Counted from the stretch's first letter, positions 1-9,476 are shown. The stretch is DNA of 64,000 bases from Bacterioplanes sanyensis (GCF_014652515.1 NZ_BMYY01000006.1:1-64000); one strand, 5' to 3'. Notes: generated by a model not told the origin, from the sequence alone. Made by a program: numbers and translations.

Positions 1-26
1 GTAGGTCATCGTCAAGCTCTTATCCT

Positions 27-62
27 AAAGCCCCGATAGCTAACGCTGTCGGGGCTTTTTCT
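27..62 (+). terminator. Rho-independent terminator 1
   Basis: A 14-bp stem (AAAGCCCCGATAGC against GCTGTCGGGGCTTT, one wobble pair) closes on a TAAC loop and runs into a T-tract. It would end a plus-strand gene lying left of the window. The A-rich left flank also lets it act on minus-strand transcripts such as rsmE. Confidence 0.85.
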
Positions 63-77
63 TGTCTGCGATTAATT

Positions 78-112
78 AAAAGCCCCGCCAGCTCGCGCTG
101 ATGGGGCTTTTT
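78..112. terminator. Rho-independent terminator 2, convergent side of rsmE
   Basis: A second GC-rich hairpin (AAAAGCCCCGCCAGC against GCTGATGGGGCTTTTT, loop TCGC) sits 16 bp after the first and is nearly the same in sequence. A-tract on one side and T-tract on the other suit bidirectional termination between the upstream plus-strand gene and minus-strand rsmE. Confidence 0.8.
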
Positions 113-167
113 GTGTTGAGTGGTGTGGGAAAATCTGAGCCGAGCTTATTGGAAATGGCCCTCGGCG

Positions 168-893
168 TTAGAAGTCGCCCCATTGGTATTGCAGCACTGC
201 CAGCGCTGCCAGTGCGGCGGTTTCTGTGCGCAACACTCGTGGGCCTAGCGTCAAACCGTCAAAGCCGTGTTGCTGGCATTGGCGTATCTCTTCTTCGGTA
301 AATCCACCCTCTGGGCCAACCAGTAACGCCAATGAGTTGGGTGCTGTTTGTTCACGGAGGGGCTTTTGATTGTGAGGGTGGAGCACCAGCTTAGATTCAG
401 CTTGGGTTGCTTCTGTCCATTGGCTCAGAGTTTTCGGCGGGTGGATCGTTGGTACTCGACAGCGCCCTGATTGCTCGCATGCTGATTGAGCAACTTTTTG
501 CCAATGCTCGCATTTCTTTTGCAGACGTTCCTGATTCAGTCGCACTTCACAGCGCTGGCTCCATAAGGGCGTAATTTCCGAAATGCCAAGTTCAGTGGCT
601 TTTTGAATGGTGAAGTCCATGCGCTCACCTTTGGAGATTACTTGCCCTAGGTGCAAAGTGAGCGCTGGCTCTGGCTCTTGGCGTACAACACGAGTAATTT
701 CCGCGGTTGCACTTTTTTTGCTGGTGGAGTGCAGCTGAGCTTCATATTCTTGGCCTTGGCCATCAAACAGCAGCAGAGGTGCACCTGGCCCCATACGCAA
801 TACCCGCACTAGGTGAGCCACAGCGGACTCGCTCAGTTCAATCATCTTTTGTTTGCCGATTGGCGAGGGGTGAAAAATACGTGGAGTAGCCAT
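168..893 (-). CDS. rsmE: 16S rRNA (uracil(1498)-N(3))-methyltransferase RsmE
   Basis: This cytoplasmic SPOUT-fold enzyme uses S-adenosylmethionine to methylate N3 of U1498 in 16S rRNA. Seen: 241 residues, the usual family length; an N-terminal PUA-like RNA-binding part (start MATPRIFHP, then HLVRVLRMGPGAPL); and the C-terminal knotted SAM-binding signature LLVGPEGGFTEEEI followed by LGPRVLRTETA, both hallmarks of RsmE. It is the last gene of a minus-strand run beginning at pomA, but the 94-bp gap after the PilZ gene suggests its own promoter. Tandem terminators lie just beyond its stop. Function is close to certain from the motifs. Confidence 0.96.
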   Translation of the reverse strand: MATPRIFHPSPIGKQKMIELSESAVAHLVRVLRMGPGAPLLLFDGQGQEYEAQLHSTSKKSATAEITRVVRQEPEPALTLHLGQVISKGERMDFTIQKATELGISEITPLWSQRCEVRLNQERLQKKCEHWQKVAQSACEQSGRCRVPTIHPPKTLSQWTEATQAESKLVLHPHNQKPLREQTAPNSLALLVGPEGGFTEEEIRQCQQHGFDGLTLGPRVLRTETAALAALAVLQYQWGDF

Positions 894-987
894 AGTGACT
901 CTTGCTTGAACAACAGAACCCCTATGGTAACAAACTTTGAGACTGTGGCTGTGTCAATGCTCAGTGCTGATCTGTGATGACGTGAGA

Positions 988-1563
988 TCACTCAGCGTCA
1001 TCGCGATGCTCCTGATGGCGCGCCTTCAAGTTGCGATTTTGCAGCTGAAATAGATGTTGAATGATGATTTCCTGCTCCGCTTCAGTGAGCCCTTCAAAGT
1101 CGACTCGCACACGATATGGACGTTCGTCTTCATCGGACGATTCGATATCTACCACCCGGCCGCTGAGTTCGAGATTGGCATTGGATGGTTTGAGCTGCAT
1201 GTTCAGCAATAAGTGATGATCCCGCTCCAGCGGTTCGGCAGTATTAAATGCCATACCACAGGCACTGAGGTTGATGCGTGTGCGGGCTTCACTTTGGCTG
1301 AGAGAGCGTTGCTTGTTGCTTTGGCCAGCACCCAGTGCCAGCAAGTTAAGTTTTTGATTTAGCAGATCTGCCAGCCGCGACACTTGTGGGCTGTGTGATT
1401 TGATCTGATAAATCAGGGTGCCAATTTCCTGTTCGATTTGCTGCAGCTCACTCTTTACCTGGTTGGTATGGTGCACCAGCTCAGATACTTCATCTCGGCT
1501 AAGTACTTGGAAATCTAGGATAACCTCGTCATCTAGGCGAAAATAGCGGCGTCTCTCTTCCAT
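988..1563 (-). CDS. PilZ domain protein, likely c-di-GMP effector linked to the flagellar stator
   Basis: 191 residues. The N-terminus holds an arginine cluster (ERRRYFR, residues 3-9) that could supply the RxxxR half of a PilZ c-di-GMP site. Residues about 25-75 look helical or coiled-coil. The second half of the site is NLSACG at residues 98-103, a variant of (D/N)xSxxG, followed by beta-rich sequence with RVRVDFEGL. Separation of RxxxR from NxSxxG by about 90 residues is more than in a minimal PilZ domain, so the helical part may be an insertion or the arginines that bind may be others, such as EARTR just before NLSACG. The gene lies 29 bp downstream of pomB on the same strand, implying co-transcription. 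By analogy with YcgR-like PilZ brakes, a role in tuning motor output is inferred, not shown. Confidence 0.85.
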   Translation of the reverse strand: MEERRRYFRLDDEVILDFQVLSRDEVSELVHHTNQVKSELQQIEQEIGTLIYQIKSHSPQVSRLADLLNQKLNLLALGAGQSNKQRSLSQSEARTRINLSACGMAFNTAEPLERDHHLLLNMQLKPSNANLELSGRVVDIESSDEDERPYRVRVDFEGLTEAEQEIIIQHLFQLQNRNLKARHQEHRDDAE

Positions 1564-1592
1564 TGTTGACTGTCACTCCTTAGCGAGCTGAA

Positions 1593-2567
1593 TTAAAAGA
1601 TTTCACTGGGTTCGAGCTCAAAGTCCTCTGGCCGAGCGTTTACCGCATCTTCAACGCGCTCATCTTCTGGCTCTATTTCGGGGACATTGTCATCGTCGCC
1701 GGGTTTGCTGCGCAAAATAACAATCTCGACTCGACGGTTGCGTGCCCGAGATTCAGCATCCAGGTTTTCAACCAAGGGCTGCTTATCTGCATGGCCAACA
1801 ATTTGAAAGCGTGAGGCGTCTAGTTCTGGAGCGATAAACAACTCTTCAGCAAAGGCGGCCGCGCGCGCCGTAGATAAGCTCCAGTTGGTTCTGAATGGGC
1901 CGCCGCTAATCGGGATGTCGTCGGTATGTCCCTCCACCGAAATGCGGCCTGGCACGGTAACCAGTACCTCGCGGATTTTGTCGATCACAGGTAAAAAGCG
2001 GTCCTCAATAAAGTCTGAGCCAGAACGAAACACTCCGCGTTGTTGTATGCGGATGATGATCTTCTTACCTGAGGTCTCAATTTCGACCTGGCCGCGGGCT
2101 ATTTCACTTTCCAGCTCTTTTGCCATTTGCATGGCTTCTTGTTCGACTTCTTCGTTACTGATTTGCTCTTGCGGTACCACAATTTCACGCGTCATCTCGC
2201 CTTGATCACCCTGTCGCTCCTGCTGCTGAGTGATTTCATCTTGGCACAGAACCTCCAATGAGCTTTTGGTGATGTCGCTGGTTTTTTGCCGAATCTCATT
2301 GATCGGTGTCGGCTCGGGTATCGAAGGGCTGAAGTGGCGCGCGATCACGCTGGTCCCCTTGGGCGGGTCACTGGCGTTGATGATGGTTTGCACGCCAAAC
2401 GCATTGCGCAGTTCGCCTGCCAGCCGCTTAAACTTCATCGCTTCCATTTCAGAGAAGGACAGCAGTAACACAAAGAAGCACATCAGCAGCGACATCAGGT
2501 CGGCAAAGGTCATGACCCAAGCAGCAACGCTCGGGCATTCCGGGCATTCCTCTTCTTCTTCGGCCAT
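1593..2567 (-). CDS. pomB: Flagellar motor stator protein PomB/MotB, sodium type
   Basis: Inner-membrane stator subunit that anchors the ion channel to peptidoglycan. Seen: a short acidic cytoplasmic head with two Cys (residues 8 and 11); a single transmembrane helix containing FADLMSLLMCFFVLLLSFSE with the essential ion-binding Asp at residue 23; a long periplasmic linker; and a C-terminal OmpA-like domain with VEGHTDDIPISGG and NWSLSTARA, the peptidoglycan-binding motif. The segment around the membrane helix, including the Cys after SLLM and SFSEMEAMKFK, closely follows Vibrio PomB, so sodium drive is favoured over protons. 324 residues, similar to PomB. The ATG overlaps the pomA stop by one base (TGATG), so the two subunits are translationally coupled. 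The acidic tail after the OmpA domain (about 40 residues) is an extra. Confidence 0.95.
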   Translation of the reverse strand: MAEEEEECPECPSVAAWVMTFADLMSLLMCFFVLLLSFSEMEAMKFKRLAGELRNAFGVQTIINASDPPKGTSVIARHFSPSIPEPTPINEIRQKTSDITKSSLEVLCQDEITQQQERQGDQGEMTREIVVPQEQISNEEVEQEAMQMAKELESEIARGQVEIETSGKKIIIRIQQRGVFRSGSDFIEDRFLPVIDKIREVLVTVPGRISVEGHTDDIPISGGPFRTNWSLSTARAAAFAEELFIAPELDASRFQIVGHADKQPLVENLDAESRARNRRVEIVILRSKPGDDDNVPEIEPEDERVEDAVNARPEDFELEPSEIF

Positions 2568-3325
2568 CAGTCATCTCCACCTGTACGTTTGCCTTCCTGA
2601 ATGTACGCTTGCAGCATGGCTTCAATTACCCGCGGGTTTTGCCCTGCCTGAATGGCCAGCAATGCGTCGATGATCATCGATTTGAGCCGGTCTTCTTCGT
2701 CTTTACGCAGCTTGAGTTTATCTGCGACGGGCAGGGCAAACATATTGGCAAGCATGGCGCCATAAAGCGTGGTTAGCAGCGCTACTGCCATGGCTGGGCC
2801 AATGGCCTTGGGGTCGTCCATGTTCGCCAACATGGCCACCAGGCCAATCAATGTGCCGATCATGCCCATGGCAGGACCGACATCGCCCATTTGTTTGAAA
2901 ATAGAAGCCCCCAAATCATGGCGGGCACTGGATAAGCGCACCTCTTTGACCAGCAGGGTTCTCACTACGTCCGGGTCATGGCCGTCGACCAGCAGTTGAA
3001 TGCCCCGAGCGAGAAAGTCGTCACTGACTTCTTTGCCTTCGAGCGACAGCAAGCCGCCCTTACGCGCTAAGCCGGCGAGTTCGACGACCTCTTCAATGAT
3101 CTGCTCTGGTTTACTGAGTTTGAACGCAAAAGCCTTGCCAGTGATCTTGATGGCACCAATGAACTGGCCCAGCTCGAACTTCATCATAACGGCAAAAAGT
3201 GTGCCGCCGAGCACGATCAAAACCGAAGGCACGTTAAAGAACATGCCGATATCGCCGCCCAGGAACATGGCCATGCCGACGATGGCAAAGGCTCCCACAA
3301 TGCCAACCAGTGATGCGAGATCCAC
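2567..3325 (-). CDS. pomA: Flagellar motor stator protein PomA/MotA, sodium type
   Basis: Four-helix channel subunit of the flagellar stator. Seen: 252 residues with hydrophobic segments at about 1-25 and 28-50 and a pair near 145-205. The cytoplasmic loop carries the charged residues that contact FliG (LLVKEVRLSSARHDLG). The sequence MGDVGPAMGMIGTLIGLVAML is the conserved third helix, and GPAMAVALLTTLYGAMLANM the fourth. The start MDLASLVGIVGAF matches PomA proteins. It is the first gene of pomA-pomB-PilZ, divergent from xseB across a 254-bp gap that presumably holds both promoters. The organism is therefore expected to swim with a sodium-driven flagellum, fitting a marine habitat (inference). 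Confidence 0.95.
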   Translation of the reverse strand: MDLASLVGIVGAFAIVGMAMFLGGDIGMFFNVPSVLIVLGGTLFAVMMKFELGQFIGAIKITGKAFAFKLSKPEQIIEEVVELAGLARKGGLLSLEGKEVSDDFLARGIQLLVDGHDPDVVRTLLVKEVRLSSARHDLGASIFKQMGDVGPAMGMIGTLIGLVAMLANMDDPKAIGPAMAVALLTTLYGAMLANMFALPVADKLKLRKDEEDRLKSMIIDALLAIQAGQNPRVIEAMLQAYIQEGKRTGGDD

Positions 3326-3579
3326 TAGCGCTCCTTTTGATTTGTGATAAATCTATGAGTTGGAGAGAGTTTAGCCAATCTTGGCGCTTGTATCTGTCTT
3401 TCCTGTATTTGCGCAGGAGTGAACAGCCTCATACTACCCTAGCCATTCGAACCTGAGTTGACCCGCCTCAGGCCGACGGTTATGTTGCCGCACCTGACAA
3501 AGCTGGCGTGCATCTTAGACGGAAAGCTCTCTTGCTGTCATAAAAGCCAGCGTTGTTCATCGGCCATGAGTAGAAAAAT

Positions 3580-3825
3580 ATGAGCGATTCAGCACAACAA
3601 TTTGAATTTGAGACGGCATTGGAACAGCTAGAGCAGCTGGTGACGCAGATGGAAAGCGGTCAGCTGACGCTGGAGCAATCACTGCAGGCGTTTGAACAGG
3701 GCGTTGCCCTAACGCGCCAGTGCCAACATACCTTGTCGCAGGCGGAGCAACGAGTGCGACTATTGGTGGAGCAAAACGGTGTCAGCACAGAACAGCCTTT
3801 CCAGTTGGATGATGATGACCAATGA
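3580..3825 (+). CDS. xseB: Exodeoxyribonuclease VII small subunit
   Basis: Small subunit of ExoVII, which with XseA degrades single-stranded DNA from both ends. Seen: 81 residues, all-helical, with the family pattern FETALEQLEQLVTQMESGQLTLEQSLQAFEQGVALTRQC followed by acidic C-terminal residues. The stop overlaps the ispA start by four bases (ATGA), the usual gammaproteobacterial xseB-ispA-dxs order. xseA is not in the window. Confidence 0.95.
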   Translation: MSDSAQQFEFETALEQLEQLVTQMESGQLTLEQSLQAFEQGVALTRQCQHTLSQAEQRVRLLVEQNGVSTEQPFQLDDDDQ

Positions 3826-4700
3826 CGTTGCAGGACACCTTGATCGAGGTACAACAGCGCTGCCAACAACAGTTGCAACAGGCTCTGACGCAACTTGATA
3901 TTGGCGATCAGCGCTTAGCCGATGCCATGCACTACGGCCTTCTCAACGGCGGTAAGCGCTTGCGTCCGTTGCTGGTGTATGCCGGTGCGGAGGCTGCTGG
4001 TGCTCGCTGGGAAGACGTGGATGCCGCCGCCGTGGCGGTGGAAATGATGCACAGCTACAGCTTGGTGCACGACGACTTACCCGCGATGGATAACGACGAT
4101 TTGCGCCGTGGCAAGCCCACCTGTCATATCGCTTTTGATGAAGCAGCGGCCATTCTTGCTGGTGATGCGCTGCAAGCGGCTGCCTTTGAGCACTTAGCTC
4201 AGGCCCCTGTGTCAGAGACCTTGAAACTGCGCTGGCTACAGTTGCTAGCGCGTGCGGCGGGTGCTGCCGGCATGGTAGCGGGCCAGGCCATTGATCTTGG
4301 CCATGTCGGTAAGCTGATGACTTTGGATGAGCTGCAGCGCATGCACGAGTTCAAAACCGGCGCTTTAATCACCGCAGCGTTGGAGATGGGTGCTGCAGCT
4401 GGCGATCTGTCTGAGGCGCAGGCCCAAGCGCTGCGTTTATGTGGTGATGCCATTGGCCTGGCGTTTCAAGTTCAGGATGACATTCTCGACATCGAAGGTG
4501 ATACAGCAACCCTCGGCAAGCAGCAAGGCGCCGATATAGCGCGTGATAAACCCACTTATCCAGCGCTATTGGGCATTGATGGTGCGCGCCAGAAAGCGCG
4601 TGAACTGACGAACGTTGCTATTGCACAGTTGCGGCATTTACCCGGCCAGTGTCATACGCTGGAACAATTGGCGCATTACGTGATCAACCGCGATCACTGA
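3822..4700 (+). CDS. ispA: Farnesyl diphosphate synthase (geranyltranstransferase)
   Basis: Cytoplasmic prenyltransferase that condenses dimethylallyl or geranyl diphosphate with isopentenyl diphosphate to give farnesyl diphosphate, the precursor of ubiquinone and undecaprenyl chains. Seen: 292 residues; LNGGKRLRPLL near residue 42, the diphosphate-binding segment; the first Asp-rich motif LVHDDLPAMDNDD starting at residue 81; and the second, FQVQDDILDIEGD, near residue 212. The two residues between the first Asp pair and the later Asp pair (DDLPAMD) are the bacterial type II spacing. Co-transcribed with xseB (4-bp overlap) and followed after 89 bp by dxs. Confidence 0.96.
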   Translation: MTLQDTLIEVQQRCQQQLQQALTQLDIGDQRLADAMHYGLLNGGKRLRPLLVYAGAEAAGARWEDVDAAAVAVEMMHSYSLVHDDLPAMDNDDLRRGKPTCHIAFDEAAAILAGDALQAAAFEHLAQAPVSETLKLRWLQLLARAAGAAGMVAGQAIDLGHVGKLMTLDELQRMHEFKTGALITAALEMGAAAGDLSEAQAQALRLCGDAIGLAFQVQDDILDIEGDTATLGKQQGADIARDKPTYPALLGIDGARQKARELTNVAIAQLRHLPGQCHTLEQLAHYVINRDH

Positions 4701-4789
4701 ACAGCGCTACTCAAGGTCGGGCGGAGCCGGTAGAATGTGCCACCTTTACGCCCTGACCGGCAGATTCACCGACCGGGATCACACCCCTG

Positions 4790-6643
4790 ATGTTTACCGA
4801 AATACCTGCACAACGCCCACATACGCCGCTGTTAGACAGCATTGAGCAGCCCGCCGATATGAAATCGCTGTCGCTGCCACAGCTACAGCAGCTGAATGAT
4901 GAGCTGCGCGAGTTTCTGCTTTATAGCGTTGGCCAGTCCGGCGGTCATTTTGGTGCTGGGCTGGGGGTCGTGGAACTGACCGTGGCCCTGCACTACGTCT
5001 TTAATACGCCGGACGATCGTCTGGTATGGGACGTCGGCCATCAAGCGTACCCACATAAAGTGCTGACGGGTCGCCGCGAGCAAATGACGGCCATTCGTAC
5101 GGCTCAAGGGCCGGCGGCTTTTCCGGTGCGCGAAGAAAGCCCTTACGACACTTTTGGTGTTGGGCACTCCAGCACTTCTATTAGCGCCGCACTGGGTATG
5201 GCTTTGGCGTTTCGCCAGCAGCAATTGCCACGTCATGCGGTGGCCATCATTGGCGATGGTGCCATGACGGCTGGTATGGCGTTTGAGGCGCTGAATCATG
5301 CTGGCCATGAAAAAGCCGACATGCTGGTCATCCTCAACGACAACGACATGTCGATTTCGAACAATGTCGGTGCGCTTAATAAGTACTTCACCCGTATTTG
5401 GTCGAGTCGTACCTATTCCGCCATGCGTGAAGGCAGCAAAAAAGTACTGGAGAAAATCCCCGCAGCCTGGGAGTTCGCCCGCCGCACCGAAGAGCACATG
5501 AAAGGCATGGTGGCGCCTGGCACTTTGTTTGAGGAGCTGGGCTTTAACTACTACGGCCCCATTGACGGCCATGACTTAAACGAGCTGGTACTGCAGCTGC
5601 AGAACTTAAAAGACTTGCCGGGGCCGAGGTTCCTGCACGTGGTGACGCGCAAAGGCAAAGGCTTTGAGCCGGCCGAGCAAGATCCGATCAAATACCATGC
5701 CTTGAAGCCAGCATCCACAAGCGGTGGTGCTAAGCGCCCGACTTACTCCAATATTTTTGGCGATTGGTTGTGCGATCAAGCCGCGCAGGATGAGCAGTTG
5801 ATGGGCATTACGCCGGCCATGCGTGAAGGCTCTGATCTGATTCGTTTCTCGCAGGAGTATCCTGATCGCTACTTCGATGTTGCCATTGCCGAGCAGCATG
5901 CGGTGACGGTGGCGGCGGGCATGGCGTGTGAAGGCAGCAAGCCAGTGGTGGCTATTTACTCGACCTTTTTGCAGCGTGCTTACGATCAGCTGATTCATGA
6001 TGTCGCGCTACAGAACCTAGATGTGCTGTTTGCCATTGATCGTGCCGGCCTGGTCGGCGAAGACGGCCCCACACACCACGGTGCATTTGATCTGAGCTAT
6101 TTGCGCTGCATTCCCAACATGGTGGTGATGACGCCATCGGATGAAAACGAATGTCGGCAGATGTTGCATACCGGCTACGTGTATCCAGGGCCTGCGGCAG
6201 TGCGCTACCCACGTGGCAGTGGCCCAGACGCTGAGCTGCAAACTGAGATGGCTCCCTTGCCCTTGGGCAAAGGCGTTGTTCGACGTCAGCGCCAAGCGGG
6301 TGCAGGTGGCGTTGCGGTATTGGCGTTTGGCGCGCCGCTGTCGTTAGCGTTGGAAGCCGCACGCGAGCATGACATCACAGTGGTGGATATGCGCTTCGTC
6401 AAGCCGTTGGATGAAGCTCTGGTACTGCAGATGGCGCAGCAACACGACCGGCTCGTAACGTTGGAAGAGAACGTCATTGCTGGTGGCGCTGGTAGTGCGG
6501 TATTGGAGTGTTTAGCCCGTCATGGCAATACGACGCCAGTGACCACCCTAGGCTTGCCTGATCGCTTTATTGAACACGCCAGCGTGGCGCAGCAAAAAGC
6601 GGATGCTGGCCTAACCTTGGAGCGCTTGCTGGCGGTGTTGTAA
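4790..6643 (+). CDS. dxs: 1-deoxy-D-xylulose-5-phosphate synthase
   Basis: Thiamine-diphosphate enzyme that makes 1-deoxyxylulose 5-phosphate from pyruvate and glyceraldehyde 3-phosphate, first step of the MEP isoprenoid pathway and a source for thiamine and pyridoxal. Seen: 617 residues, normal length. [20 protein letters not shown] and [11 protein letters not shown] near the N-terminus are cofactor-binding. [18 protein letters not shown] with a following NDNDMSIS is the ThDP/magnesium motif. [17 protein letters not shown] carries the catalytic Glu of the pyrimidine domain. The C-terminal transketolase-like domain follows. It shares the transcript direction of ispA and supplies the same pathway. 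Confidence 0.97.
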   Translation: MFTEIPAQRPHTPLLDSIEQPADMKSLSLPQLQQLNDELREFLLYSVGQSGGHFGAGLGVVELTVALHYVFNTPDDRLVWDVGHQAYPHKVLTGRREQMTAIRTAQGPAAFPVREESPYDTFGVGHSSTSISAALGMALAFRQQQLPRHAVAIIGDGAMTAGMAFEALNHAGHEKADMLVILNDNDMSISNNVGALNKYFTRIWSSRTYSAMREGSKKVLEKIPAAWEFARRTEEHMKGMVAPGTLFEELGFNYYGPIDGHDLNELVLQLQNLKDLPGPRFLHVVTRKGKGFEPAEQDPIKYHALKPASTSGGAKRPTYSNIFGDWLCDQAAQDEQLMGITPAMREGSDLIRFSQEYPDRYFDVAIAEQHAVTVAAGMACEGSKPVVAIYSTFLQRAYDQLIHDVALQNLDVLFAIDRAGLVGEDGPTHHGAFDLSYLRCIPNMVVMTPSDENECRQMLHTGYVYPGPAAVRYPRGSGPDAELQTEMAPLPLGKGVVRRQRQAGAGGVAVLAFGAPLSLALEAAREHDITVVDMRFVKPLDEALVLQMAQQHDRLVTLEENVIAGGAGSAVLECLARHGNTTPVTTLGLPDRFIEHASVAQQKADAGLTLERLLAVL

Positions 6644-6710
6644 ACCAGCATCAGTGGCCATGCCTGATCAGCTATGCTGACAGCAATGTTAATCATCGCT
6701 GGAGAAGGCA

Positions 6711-8078
6711 ATGTCGTTGGATGCAAGCGCTGAAAAACAAGGCCATGTATTGATCGTTGATGATGAAGAGGCGGTATGTCAGTCGTTGAAGCGGCTGCTG
6801 CGTCGCCACTACGCGGTTAGCACCGCCGCGAGTGGCGCCGAGGCCATTGAGCTGTTGGATGCGGCCTCCTTCGACGTGATTCTCTCAGATATGCGCATGC
6901 CAGGCATGAGTGGTGCTGATCTGTTAGCGCACTGTCGCCAGCATTACCCCGATATGATTCGCATTTTGGTGACGGGCTATTCCGACTTGGAATCTGCCGT
7001 GCGCGCCATCAACGAAGGGCAAATTTATCGCTACGTTGCCAAGCCATGGGATAACGACGAGCTGCGCCAGCTGGTGGCGGAGGCGGTTGAAATTCGTACC
7101 TTGCGCAGTGCCAACCAGTCCCTCAATCAACATATTGTTCATCAAAATGACGAGCTGGCACGTCTGAACCAGCAACTGCAGAACAGCAATGAGCAGCTGG
7201 AGGCGAAGGTCGGTGAGCGCGAGCAGCAGCTGTTAGCCTCTAATCGCAAGCTGCGCGAGGATATGCGTTCGGTGCTCCATATGTTGGTGTCGCTGATTGA
7301 GCATCGCATTGGCGGCGAGCGCGGTACCAGTGCTAAGGCGGCGCACCTAGCGCGGGAGTTCGCTCGTGATGCTGACATGAGTCGACCGGAGCGGGAGGAT
7401 CTCTACATTGCTGCCCTGCTGCGTGACATTGGCAAGGTACCCATGTCGGATCAGGTGATGAGTAAGTCGCTGACGCAGATGAGCATCAGTGAGCGTCAGG
7501 AGTATGCCCGTTTTCCTGAGTGGGGGCAGTCGATGTTGATGATGTATGAGCCTTTGGCGGGGGCTGCCAATATCATTCGCTCGCATATGGAGCTGTACAG
7601 CGGCAAAGGCTTTCCCGACAAGCTCACTGGCGCTGCGATTGCGCGCTCTGCCCGTGTGCTGCGCATTGTCGCCGATTATGTCGATTTGCAGCACACCCAT
7701 AACTTTCTGGGTGAAACCCTGGAGCCGGCAGAAGCGCAGCAATACCTGTTAAAAATGGCTGGGCAGCGTTACGACCGTGAGTTAGTGGACATTTTTATGG
7801 AGGTGCTAGAGCGGGTCGATGGCCGCTTTGCGCCTAAGCAGGTGCGTTTACCGATTGCTGAAGCTCAGGCCGGCATGGTACTGAGTGGACCGCTGGTATC
7901 CCCTGCAGGTGTGGTGCTGTTATCTGAGGGCACCTGCCTAACTGAGCACCATATTCGCAAGCTACAGGAGCTGATGGTGCAGTTTGAGGGCCACGATATC
8001 GCCATTCATATTCATAATGATGATCCCGCGGCACCGTCGCACAAGGGGGAAAATCAGCCTTCGGGCTCGTCGTCCTGA
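6711..8078 (+). CDS. Response regulator with REC domain, coiled coil and degenerate HD-GYP domain
   Basis: 455 residues. Residues 10-125 are a receiver domain ([10 protein letters not shown], phospho-acceptor Asp60 in [11 protein letters not shown], Lys111 in YVAKPW). Residues 135-185 form a coiled-coil linker rich in Gln and Glu. From about 185 to 360 the sequence follows HD-GYP proteins, but key positions have changed. The HD pair reads Arg238-Asp239 (LLRDIGKV), the HHE position reads HME (292-294), and the GYP loop reads GKGFP (298-302). HD-GYP domains normally hydrolyse cyclic di-GMP using those metal ligands, so this protein is predicted to be catalytically impaired and possibly a c-di-GMP sensor or protein-interaction output (inference). 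No histidine kinase is adjacent. The 3' end overlaps ribA on the other strand by 25 bp. Confidence 0.85.
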   Translation: MSLDASAEKQGHVLIVDDEEAVCQSLKRLLRRHYAVSTAASGAEAIELLDAASFDVILSDMRMPGMSGADLLAHCRQHYPDMIRILVTGYSDLESAVRAINEGQIYRYVAKPWDNDELRQLVAEAVEIRTLRSANQSLNQHIVHQNDELARLNQQLQNSNEQLEAKVGEREQQLLASNRKLREDMRSVLHMLVSLIEHRIGGERGTSAKAAHLAREFARDADMSRPEREDLYIAALLRDIGKVPMSDQVMSKSLTQMSISERQEYARFPEWGQSMLMMYEPLAGAANIIRSHMELYSGKGFPDKLTGAAIARSARVLRIVADYVDLQHTHNFLGETLEPAEAQQYLLKMAGQRYDRELVDIFMEVLERVDGRFAPKQVRLPIAEAQAGMVLSGPLVSPAGVVLLSEGTCLTEHHIRKLQELMVQFEGHDIAIHIHNDDPAAPSHKGENQPSGSSS

Positions 8079-8665
8079 TGGCTGAGCATATGGCCAAGCT
8101 TGCTGGCTTTGGTCGCCAGGTAGGCATCGTTATGCGGGTTGCGGCCAACCTCTAGCGCCACGCGTTCGACCACATCCACCCCGGCGGATGACAGTGCTTT
8201 AACTTTGCGCGGATTGTTGGTCATCAGTCGAATGGCGTCGATCTGTAAGTGCGACAACATCGGCTGGCACATGCTGTAGTCGCGCATATCGGCGCCAAAG
8301 CCCAACTGCTCGTTGGCTTCTACGGTATCGGCGCCCTGATCTTGCAGGTTGTAAGCACGAATCTTGTTTAGCAGGCCGATGCCCCGTCCTTCTTGGCGCA
8401 AATATAAGATCACGCCGCGCCCAGCCGCCGACACTGCCTGCAAGGCGGCTTCTAGTTGATAGCCACAATCACAACGCATGCTGTACAGTGCATCGCCAGT
8501 CAGGCATTCAGAATGAGCGCGCGCCAATACCGGCTCGCCATTGCCAATATCGCCCATGGTCAGAGCGACGTGTTCTTTGCCGGTGGCGGTTTCTTCAAAG
8601 CCGTGCATGGTAAACACACCAAAGGGCGTGGGCAGTTTGGATGAAGCGACGTAGCGGATGTTCAA
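8054..8665 (-). CDS. ribA: GTP cyclohydrolase II
   Basis: Opens the riboflavin pathway by converting GTP to 2,5-diamino-6-ribosylamino-4(3H)-pyrimidinone 5'-phosphate, formate and pyrophosphate. Seen: 203 residues, matching a single-domain RibA rather than a RibBA fusion. Zinc-binding Cys54, Cys65 and Cys67 lie in [35 protein letters not shown] is the GTP-binding and catalytic segment. [11 protein letters not shown] is also conserved. No FMN riboswitch was recognised in the 136 bp upstream. The last 25 bp overlap the end of the convergent response-regulator gene. Confidence 0.97.
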   Translation of the reverse strand: MNIRYVASSKLPTPFGVFTMHGFEETATGKEHVALTMGDIGNGEPVLARAHSECLTGDALYSMRCDCGYQLEAALQAVSAAGRGVILYLRQEGRGIGLLNKIRAYNLQDQGADTVEANEQLGFGADMRDYSMCQPMLSHLQIDAIRLMTNNPRKVKALSSAGVDVVERVALEVGRNPHNDAYLATKASKLGHMLSHQDDEPEG

Positions 8666-8801
8666 GGGCGTTTCCCTCAGGGGTCAAACAGGGCGCGTCA
8701 TATTACCAGCGACGTCGTTGTAATCCTACGTCGAGATTGATTGTTCCGGCATTCAAATCAGACCGTTACCATAGAGGCATGTTCAATAACGGGTGGCAGC
8801 G

Positions 8802-9476
8802 ATGATTTGGCTGATTCTTGTGTTGCTGATCTTGGCGCTGCTACTGGGCCCGAGCTGGTGGGTGCGGCGGGTGATGCAACGTCACAGTGGTGAGCGAGCC
8901 GATTTTCCGGGCAACGGTGGCGAAATGGCACAGCACCTTATTAACAAGCTGCAGCTAAACGGTGTGGGCCTAGAAGGCACTGAGCACGGCGATCATTACG
9001 ACCCCAGTGCGCGCATGGTGAGGTTGTCGAAAGATAACTTAAGCGGCAAGTCGCTCACCGCAGTGGCCGTGGCGGCACATGAGGTGGGCCATGCCATGCA
9101 ACACGCGCAAGGCGAGTCGCTGTTTCGATTGCGTACCTTGCTGGCCCATGTGGCTCTGTGGTCAGAGCGCATCATTCCGGTATTGCTGTTGGCGCTGCCG
9201 TTGTTGGCTTGGTGGCAGCCAGGGTTGTCACGCTGGAGTCTTATTTTGGCCATTGCGGCGATGTTGATTTCAACCTTGGTGCATTTGGTGACCCTGCCGG
9301 TGGAATGGGATGCCAGCTTTGGCAAAGCGCTGCCTTGGCTGCAACAGGGGGGCTATTTAAGTGAGCAAGATATGCAAGGGGCTAAGCAGATATTGCGTGC
9401 TGCAACACTGACGTACGTTGCTGGCTCGTTAATCAGTTTGCTGAACGTCTGGCGCTGGTGGCGCTATTTTAGATAG
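8802..9476 (+). CDS. Membrane-bound zinc metallopeptidase, YugP family
   Basis: 224 residues from the ATG at 8802. An in-frame GTG three codons earlier is possible, but GGGTGG lies at a good distance from this ATG. Seen: an N-terminal membrane anchor (IWLILVLLILALLLG), then the zinc-peptidase helix AAHEVGHAMQHAQGE with the HExxH-type arrangement seen in YugP proteins, and two to three hydrophobic helices in the C-terminal half. NGGEMAQHLI and SKDNLSGKSLTAVAVAAHE are family features. The catalytic face is presumably cytosolic or membrane-facing; the substrate is unknown. It stands alone, divergent from ribA and convergent with the lipoprotein gene that follows. Confidence 0.88.
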   Translation: MIWLILVLLILALLLGPSWWVRRVMQRHSGERADFPGNGGEMAQHLINKLQLNGVGLEGTEHGDHYDPSARMVRLSKDNLSGKSLTAVAVAAHEVGHAMQHAQGESLFRLRTLLAHVALWSERIIPVLLLALPLLAWWQPGLSRWSLILAIAAMLISTLVHLVTLPVEWDASFGKALPWLQQGGYLSEQDMQGAKQILRAATLTYVAGSLISLLNVWRWWRYFR

